DNA of 7,085 nt from Rikenellaceae bacterium (GTDB lineage: Bacteria; Bacteroidota; Bacteroidia; Bacteroidales; UBA932), in contig CAAFYX010000013.1 of assembly GCA_900767375.1 (NCBI GenBank), positions 1-7,085 on the forward strand, given 5' to 3'. The notes beneath the pieces were generated by a model, which saw only the letters and a list, made by a program, of their open reading frames with translations, did not search any database and was not told the origin of the DNA. Position 1 is the first letter of the stretch, and each line of letters begins with the position of its first letter. Made by a program: the position numbers and the translations under genes. Below, piece by piece: positions 1-5,277 of this stretch.

Positions 1-59
1 GCCTCAATGGCCACTTTTGCCTTGAACTTGGCGTCGTACTTTTTTCTTGTCTGCTTCAT
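1..59 (-). CDS. IS3-family transposase OrfA, N-terminal fragment
   Basis: The minus strand from 59 encodes MKQTRKKYDAKFKAKVAIE and then leaves the window. The pattern K-Y-D-A-x-F-K-A-K-V-A-I-E is the usual opening of IS3-type OrfA proteins, the small helix-turn-helix protein that binds the IS ends and, fused by frameshifting to the DDE-domain OrfB, forms the active transposase. Only 19 codons and two bases are present, so the helix-turn-helix and leucine zipper cannot be seen. The ATG at 59-57 is chosen because it opens the recognisable motif and sits just behind a Bacteroidota -7 element. The call is good at the level of OrfA-like protein; the exact IS group is unknown. Confidence 0.72.
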   Translation of the reverse strand, partial: MKQTRKKYDAKFKAKVAIE

Positions 60-63
60 GGTG

Positions 64-71
64 CAAAGTTA
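64..71 (-). promoter_or_regulatory. Putative -7 promoter element of the IS transposase
   Basis: The minus strand reads TAACTTTG, an exact match to the Bacteroidota -7 element TAnnTTTG, only four bases before the transposase ATG. No matching TTTG is visible at the -33 spacing. If the element is used, the mRNA would have almost no leader. An eight-base pattern with free positions can occur by chance, but its place directly before the gene supports it. Confidence 0.45.
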
Positions 72-125
72 TTGTTTTTTTAACTTAGGCACCTGTCTTA
101 AAAACCGGAACTATTGTAGAACAAG

Positions 126-3100
126 GTGTCCGGTAAGGTAACTGACCCTAACGGAGAGCCTGTCGTCGGAGCCGGTGTAACCCAGGTGGGTACACAGAAC
201 GGTGTGGTGACAGATTTCGAGGGTGCTTACTCATTCTCAGCTCCTGTAGGAGCTACGATCAATGTGGAAGCCCTCGGGTATGATACCCAACAATTCAAGG
301 TTGTAGCAGGACAGACAACCTACAACATCACTTTAGCAGAGACTTCTTTGGAACTGGATGAAACCGTCGTCATCGGTTACGGTACCCAGAAGAAGAAGCT
401 CATCACAGGATCGACCATCAACGTTTCCGGTGACCTCATCCAGAAACAGAACACCACCAGCGCTCTCGGAGCTCTCTACAGCAATGTCCCTGGTGTGAAC
501 ATCGTGCAGAATACCGGTCAGCCTGGTGATGGATACAAGATCACCGTCCGTGGTATCAGTACCACAGGTTCCTCCAGCCCTCTCTTCGTAATCGACGGTG
601 TGGCAGGCGGTAACATCGATCACCTCAACCCTGCCGACATCGAGTCCATCGACATCCTCAAGGACGCTGCTTCATCAGCCATCTACGGTGCACGTGCAGC
701 ATCCGGTGTCGTCCTCGTGACCACCAGACAGGGAAAGCGTGACTCCAAGGTGAACGTCACCTTCGACGGCAGCCTCGGTTTCCAGGAGGCCAACCTCAAC
801 GGTGTCCACGCTGTCAGCGCGACCGAGTATGTTGACCTCGTCAACAGAGCCATGGTCGCTGCAGGTTCCATCAAGGAAGGCGAGTGCTTCCCTGACATCG
901 ATCCTAAGCTCTACCCTGTTCAGAGCCAGTGGATCCAGCAGGGCAAGTGGAACGGTGCCGACTGGCTCGGCGAGTCCGTCAATCACGCTGCTCCTCAGAA
1001 CAATATGGTAATAGGCATCAACGGCGGTAACGACCTTGTCCGTTTCTCGCTCTCCTATTCCAAGTCCTACCAGGAAGGTACCCTCGGATGGCCTAACGTC
1101 ACCTACTATGACAGAAACACCATCCGTGCGAATACAGAGTTCACACTTCTCCGCCGTCGCAACAGGGACATCCTCGTGTTCGGTGAGAATGCCACCTTCA
1201 CCATCTACAAGTCACACGGTGTGAGCACTGGCAACATCTACAGCAACGATATCCACAACTATCTGACCTACACTCCGCTCCTCCCTGTCTATGACCTTGA
1301 GGACGGTGACTACTACACATACGAGGATCAGATGCGTGACAACTGGCAGGCAAAGGACGGCGGTTATAACCTCCTCCAGAGAGCCTCCATCGGCGACAGG
1401 GAGAACAGGAACTACCGTCTCAACGGTACTGCATACCTCCAGTTCACCCCGACCCGCGAGTGGAAGTTCCGCTCTGCTTTCGGATTCCGTTTCAACGCTT
1501 CCTTCAGCCGCTCATATACTCCTGAATACCAGCTTTCAGGAACGTCATACAACGAATATGACGATGTCAGCCAGAGCGGTTCTGTAGGTAACAACTACAC
1601 TTGGGAGAACACCCTTTCCTGGAACAAGGCTTTCGGTGACCACCATGTAGACGCCCTCCTCGGTACTTCAATGGAAGGAACCAGATGGGGTATGAGCGTG
1701 AACGGCAGCCGCCAGCAGACCACCTTCGGAACCTGGGAGTCAGCCAACCTCTCTTCTTCAAGTTCCGACATCAATGCTGATATGGTCAGCATCGGTGGTG
1801 GCAACACTATCCCTTACAACGACCTCCTCTCATTCTTCGGCCGTGCCAACTACAACTACAAGGACACATACCTCTTCACCGCCATCCTCCGTGCTGACGG
1901 TTCCAAGAACTTTGCAAGCGGTCACCGCTGGGGCTACTTCCCATCAGCTTCCGCCGGTGTGATCCTTACCAATATGGACTGGATGGACTGGTCAAAGGGA
2001 ACCCTTGATTATTTCAAGATCCGCGCAAGCTGGGGACAGAACGGTAACTGCTCCATCTCCAACTTCCAGTATGCTTCACAGGTAAGTATGAACGCCCGCT
2101 ATGACTTCAGCAACGGTCTTTCAGTATCTCCTGGTGCGTATCCTTCAAGAATCCCTAATCCTGACCTGAAGTGGGAGACCTCTGAGCAGACCGACCTCGG
2201 TTTCGACGCACGTCTGTTCAAGAGCAGACTCGGTGTGACCTTCGACCTCTACCGCAAGGACACCAAGGACTGGCTCGTTGATGCTCCTACCCTCGGAATC
2301 CACGGTGCAAGCGCTCCTACCATCAACGGTGGTGCTGTCCGCAACCAGGGTGTCGAGCTCAGCCTCACCTGGAACGACCACGTAGGTGACCTCTTCTACA
2401 ATGTCGGTGTCAATGGTTCATACAACCACAATGAGGTTCTCTACATTGACAACGCTGACGGAATCCTCCACGGAGGCACCAATGTCATCGCTCAGAACAT
2501 CGACCGCTACAACACCTTCGAGGCACGCCCTGGCAAGCCTATCGGTTACTTCTCCGGTATCGCCAGCGACGGTATCTTCCAGAATCAGAAGGAAATCGAC
2601 GACTGGAACGCAGCCGGCAAGGCCTTCATGGACGGATACGAGAACGCTAAGCCTGGTGATGTAAAGTGGATTGACCAGGACGGTAACGGCAAGTTCGACT
2701 ATGATGATATCGTAGAGGTGGGTAACCCTCATCCTGACTTCAACCTCGGCTTCAACATCAGCCTCCAGTACAAGGGCTTCGACTTCTCCGTCAACGGCTC
2801 AGGCGCATTCGGACAGCAGGTTGTACAGAGCTACCGCTCATTCGCCAACTCCGATGTCGAGAACTACGCCAACAACTTCGTTGCACGTCTGTGGACCGGT
2901 GAAGGCTCAACCAACAAGTTCCCTCGCTTCTCCAACGGTAAGCACAACAACTTCTACTGCGGCGGTTATCTCGGAGACATCTGGCTCCAGGATGCTGACT
3001 ATCTGAAGATCCGTAATATCACCATCGGTTACGATCTCAAGAAGGCCATCAAGAAGCTCCCTCTCGCATCCTTGAGAGTATATGCTTCAGGCCAGAACCT

Positions 3101-3236
3101 CTTCTGCTTCACCGGTTATGACGGTATGGACCCTGAAGTAGGCTACGGCTACGGCTACAGCTGGGCTTCCGGTATCGATATCGGATACTATCCGTCTCCT
3201 AAGGTTTATATTTTCGGTGTCAACATCAAATTCTAA
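126..3236 (+). CDS. SusC/RagA-family TonB-linked outer-membrane protein, 5'-truncated by IS
   Basis: SusC-type transporters are 22-strand outer-membrane barrels that import glycan oligosaccharides together with a SusD lid, powered by TonB. Residue numbers start from the GTG at 126. A carboxypeptidase-regulatory-like domain opens at once (SGKVTDPNGEPVVGA) and runs to about 75. The SusC signature VVIGYGTQKK is at 81-90. The plug domain covers about 100-205, with VRGIST, PLFVIDGV, IESIDILKDAASSAIYGARA and GVVLVTT. The rest is the barrel; it includes a DQDGNGKFDYDD segment and ends in a terminal Phe, as barrel substrates of the BAM machinery do. The signal peptide and native start are missing: an in-frame TAG at 117-119, inside the IS end, closes the frame two codons earlier. 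GTG at 126 is only the first possible start and has no ribosome binding site or promoter that I can see. No internal frameshift or stop occurs. The family is certain; the product is probably not exported, so functionally this is a disrupted gene. Confidence 0.93.
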   Translation: MSGKVTDPNGEPVVGAGVTQVGTQNGVVTDFEGAYSFSAPVGATINVEALGYDTQQFKVVAGQTTYNITLAETSLELDETVVIGYGTQKKKLITGSTINVSGDLIQKQNTTSALGALYSNVPGVNIVQNTGQPGDGYKITVRGISTTGSSSPLFVIDGVAGGNIDHLNPADIESIDILKDAASSAIYGARAASGVVLVTTRQGKRDSKVNVTFDGSLGFQEANLNGVHAVSATEYVDLVNRAMVAAGSIKEGECFPDIDPKLYPVQSQWIQQGKWNGADWLGESVNHAAPQNNMVIGINGGNDLVRFSLSYSKSYQEGTLGWPNVTYYDRNTIRANTEFTLLRRRNRDILVFGENATFTIYKSHGVSTGNIYSNDIHNYLTYTPLLPVYDLEDGDYYTYEDQMRDNWQAKDGGYNLLQRASIGDRENRNYRLNGTAYLQFTPTREWKFRSAFGFRFNASFSRSYTPEYQLSGTSYNEYDDVSQSGSVGNNYTWENTLSWNKAFGDHHVDALLGTSMEGTRWGMSVNGSRQQTTFGTWESANLSSSSSDINADMVSIGGGNTIPYNDLLSFFGRANYNYKDTYLFTAILRADGSKNFASGHRWGYFPSASAGVILTNMDWMDWSKGTLDYFKIRASWGQNGNCSISNFQYASQVSMNARYDFSNGLSVSPGAYPSRIPNPDLKWETSEQTDLGFDARLFKSRLGVTFDLYRKDTKDWLVDAPTLGIHGASAPTINGGAVRNQGVELSLTWNDHVGDLFYNVGVNGSYNHNEVLYIDNADGILHGGTNVIAQNIDRYNTFEARPGKPIGYFSGIASDGIFQNQKEIDDWNAAGKAFMDGYENAKPGDVKWIDQDGNGKFDYDDIVEVGNPHPDFNLGFNISLQYKGFDFSVNGSGAFGQQVVQSYRSFANSDVENYANNFVARLWTGEGSTNKFPRFSNGKHNNFYCGGYLGDIWLQDADYLKIRNITIGYDLKKAIKKLPLASLRVYASGQNLFCFTGYDGMDPEVGYGYGYSWASGIDIGYYPSPKVYIFGVNIKF

Positions 3237-3250
3237 AACCTGAGAGCCTT

Positions 3251-5056
3251 ATGAAAAAATCATTATACACCATAGCACTTTGCGCACTTGCGCTTGTAGG
3301 ATGCAACAAGCTTGATTCCTTCCTGGATACAACGAACTATCAGGCTTATGATACATCTTCATTCCCGAAAACTCAGGAAGACGCTGACAACATCATCACG
3401 GGTATCTATTCCCATATGACCACCTTCTATCAGGATCCTGAGAACTCCAATATGTTCAGGGATATGATCGCCAGCGATGACCTGTTCGGCGGTGGATCCA
3501 CCTCCAACGTCATCGCCCAGGCAACAGACCGTTTCATGGAGAACACCAGTGATGCCAGCCAGGGAAACTGGGGCAAAACTTACGGTGCCATCTTCCGCTG
3601 CAACTATGCTATTGAGAGCATTCCTCAGATGGATGACGCCCTCTTCACCACTGTCGACAAGAACTATCTTCTCGGCCAGGCATACTTCATGCGTGCGTGG
3701 TTCAACTGGGATCTGGCTTCCAAGTTCGAGACTTTCCCTCTCAAGCTTACAACAGCTGTCGAGAATCTCCCTCGCGCAACTGTGGATGAGATCTACCAGT
3801 CCATCACCAGTGACCTCCTCAAGGCCATCGAGCTCATGCCGGCGAATTTCAAGTTCTCCAACAACGACGGTATGTCAGGTCGCGCCACCAAGTATGCAGC
3901 TGAGGCTGCCCTCGGACGTATCTGGCTGTTCTACACCGGCTTCTATGGCAAGTCCGATATGTTCGGTGTATCCAAGTCCGATGTTGTCAATTACCTCAAG
4001 GACTGCCGTGACAACTCCGGTTTCGGACTTGTCGACGACCCTCGTGAGATCTGGCCTTACACCAACGAATATGGCAGTGGCTTCGCATTCGGCACCGATT
4101 TCGAGACCTATACATCGAAGAACAACCTCCACTGGGAGGGTGACCGTTGCAAGGAAACCATCTGGGGCGTACACTTCAGCTACGTCTACACTTCCGGCAA
4201 CCAGGTCAACCGTCTCTGCGAGTATATGGGACTCCGTAACTCAGCTTCTTCACCTAACGCCCTCTGCTATCCTTACGGCATCGGTTACACCAACGGTACT
4301 GTAAACTCCAATATGGTCGAGGAGTGGTATAAGGATCCGGACTACGGCCCGGCTGACAAGCGCCTCTTCGGCTCAGTCCTCGTAGTGGACAACGCCGACG
4401 AGATCTACGACTGGATCAGCAAGGACGAGGTGGAGCTTCCTAACCATCCTGGAAATGACTCCAAGGAGGTTGAGAAGACCATGTTCCACCAGAAGAAGTA
4501 CACCGTGTCCACCTGCTGGGCTGATGCTTCCAAGGCTTCACTCTTTGCAAACTTCTATCACGCTCTGAACAGCGCCACCCAGGCTCACAACCAGTTCGGT
4601 AGCAAGAACGATATGATCTATATCCGTTACGCTGACGTCCTCCTCATGCTCGACGAGCTCGAGGGCACAGTCGACGGTATGAACAAGCTCCGCGCACGTG
4701 CAGGCCTCAAGCCTTACTCAGGCTACTCTCTCGAAAAGCTTCAGAAGGAACGCCGCTATGAGCTCGCTTTCGAAGGTGTCCGCTTCAACGACCTCCGCAG
4801 ATGGTATCGCGATCAGGCCGGACAGGTCATCTACGACAGCCAGAAGGGCGCTTGGAACGAGTATCGTGGAGTTGCAGTCAAGGGCGGTTGGCGTGACCTT
4901 GACGGAAACGGAATCGTAGCACGTTATGCTAAGACCCGTGGCTTCTGGATGGTATCACAGACCGAAATCAACCTCTCCGAGGATGTGATGACCCAGACCC
5001 CAGGCTTCGGTCCTGATGACAAGTGGATGTACAGCAACGGTGACCTCCCTCATTGA
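3251..5056 (+). CDS. SusD/RagB-family nutrient-binding outer-membrane lipoprotein
   Basis: SusD proteins are surface lipoproteins, rich in TPR-like helices, that capture a glycan and close over the SusC barrel. The 601-residue product begins with a lipoprotein signal: MKK, a hydrophobic stretch, then LALVGC with the lipidated Cys at 18. Family marks follow in the usual order: GIYSHM at 51-56; a W-x3-Y-x3-I-x3-N pattern around 107-118; AYFMRAWFNWDL at 144-155 (the classical AYFLRAxxYFDL segment); RYADVLLMLDE at 459-469; and ERRYELAFEGVRFNDLRRW at 500-518. The length is normal and the frame intact. It starts 14 bases after the susC stop, so the two are surely co-transcribed. GAGAG at 3242-3246, four bases before the ATG, is at best a weak ribosome binding site. 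Because the IS lies upstream of susC, susD has probably lost its native promoter too. The bound glycan cannot be read from the sequence. Confidence 0.96.
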   Translation: MKKSLYTIALCALALVGCNKLDSFLDTTNYQAYDTSSFPKTQEDADNIITGIYSHMTTFYQDPENSNMFRDMIASDDLFGGGSTSNVIAQATDRFMENTSDASQGNWGKTYGAIFRCNYAIESIPQMDDALFTTVDKNYLLGQAYFMRAWFNWDLASKFETFPLKLTTAVENLPRATVDEIYQSITSDLLKAIELMPANFKFSNNDGMSGRATKYAAEAALGRIWLFYTGFYGKSDMFGVSKSDVVNYLKDCRDNSGFGLVDDPREIWPYTNEYGSGFAFGTDFETYTSKNNLHWEGDRCKETIWGVHFSYVYTSGNQVNRLCEYMGLRNSASSPNALCYPYGIGYTNGTVNSNMVEEWYKDPDYGPADKRLFGSVLVVDNADEIYDWISKDEVELPNHPGNDSKEVEKTMFHQKKYTVSTCWADASKASLFANFYHALNSATQAHNQFGSKNDMIYIRYADVLLMLDELEGTVDGMNKLRARAGLKPYSGYSLEKLQKERRYELAFEGVRFNDLRRWYRDQAGQVIYDSQKGAWNEYRGVAVKGGWRDLDGNGIVARYAKTRGFWMVSQTEINLSEDVMTQTPGFGPDDKWMYSNGDLPH

Positions 5057-5078
5057 TCCTTATAGAATCATCATAAAT

Positions 5079-5110
5079 AAAAAAGGCGGCCTGAAAAGGT
5101 CGCCTTTTTT
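5079..5110. terminator. Bidirectional rho-independent terminator shared by susCD and tRNA-Leu
   Basis: AAAAAA (5079-5084) is followed by GGCGGCC, the loop TGAAAA (5092-5097), GGTCGCC and TTTTTT (5105-5110). The two GC-rich arms pair over seven positions with one G-T position, and the flanking A and T runs extend the stem. A T-tract follows the hairpin in both directions, so it can stop susCD transcription on the plus strand and the tRNA on the minus strand. It begins 22 bases after the susD stop and ends one base before the tRNA 3' end. Confidence 0.9.
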
Positions 5111-5111
5111 G

Positions 5112-5195
5112 TGCCCGAGGCGGGGATCGAACCCGCACGTCTTTAAAGGACAAAGGATTTTGAGTCCTTCGCGTCTACCATTCCGCCACTCGGGC
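5112..5195 (-). tRNA. tRNA-Leu (anticodon CAA)
   Basis: An 84-base class II tRNA on the minus strand. The acceptor arms GCCCGAG (5195-5189) and CTCGGGC (5119-5113) pair fully, followed by discriminator A at 5112. The anticodon stem AAGGA/TCCTT closes the seven-base loop CTCAAAA, giving anticodon CAA at 5162-5160, which reads UUG leucine codons. The T arm is GCGGG-TTCGATC-CCCGC. Between the anticodon and T arms is a long variable arm with a GTC/GAC stem, as expected for Leu. CCA is not encoded; the next bases are CAAAAAA of the terminator, so CCA must be added after transcription. It converges with susD and diverges from the GH9 gene. Confidence 0.97.
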
Positions 5196-5204
5196 GATGG
5201 TTTG

Positions 5205-5235
5205 CAAAGGTACGCGAAAATCCAAAAATATCAAA
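5205..5235 (-). promoter_or_regulatory. Consensus Bacteroidota promoter for tRNA-Leu
   Basis: On the minus strand TTTG (5235-5232) is followed by exactly 19 bases and then TACCTTTG (5212-5205). This matches the Bacteroides primary-sigma consensus TTTG-N19-TAnnTTTG at every fixed position. The -7 element ends nine bases before the tRNA 5' end, so transcription should start only a few bases upstream of the mature tRNA. The match and the position are both seen directly; use of the promoter is inferred. Confidence 0.88.
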
Positions 5236-5277
5236 AAATTCTCCGTATATTCGTATTCGGACTAAAAACGCATATTT

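Larger units (their letters stand above)
1..123 (-). mobile_element. End of an IS3-family-like insertion sequence, inserted into susC
   Basis: One end of an insertion sequence that continues beyond the left edge. Read on the minus strand from 123 inward, it starts with TG, as IS3-family ends usually do, has about 60 bases of leader, and then opens an OrfA-like transposase at 59. The outer boundary is placed at 123 because the plus strand reads ...AGAACA up to there and a SusC-coding frame continues immediately after. The terminal inverted repeat should occupy roughly 88-123, but the partner end is outside the window, so neither the repeat nor a 3-4 bp target duplication (which would begin at 124, AGG or AGGT) can be checked. 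The family call rests on the 19 visible transposase residues plus the TG...CA end. The boundary could be off by a few bases. Confidence 0.7.

Noticed and set aside
60..125. Outward-facing promoter in the IS end that could drive the truncated susC and susD
   Set aside because: The best plus-strand candidate is TAACTTAG at 81-88, one mismatch from TAnnTTTG, with no TTTG at the matching -33 position. This is not enough to call, though RNA data could change that.
3141..3158. Three tandem GGCTAC hexamers in susC
   Set aside because: They encode a Gly-Tyr run in the last part of the barrel, where SusC proteins often have such residues. Three copies are too few to suggest slippage control.
5112..5195. 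tRNA-Leu as integration site of a genomic island carrying susCD
   Set aside because: The tRNA 3' end does face susD, but I saw no second copy of its 3' end and no integrase gene in the window.
5246..5253. TATATTCG as the -7 element of the GH9 gene
   Set aside because: It has one mismatch to TAnnTTTG and no -33 partner at 19 bases (CAAA there). The GH9 promoter must lie in the 5196-5277 gap, but I cannot point to it.
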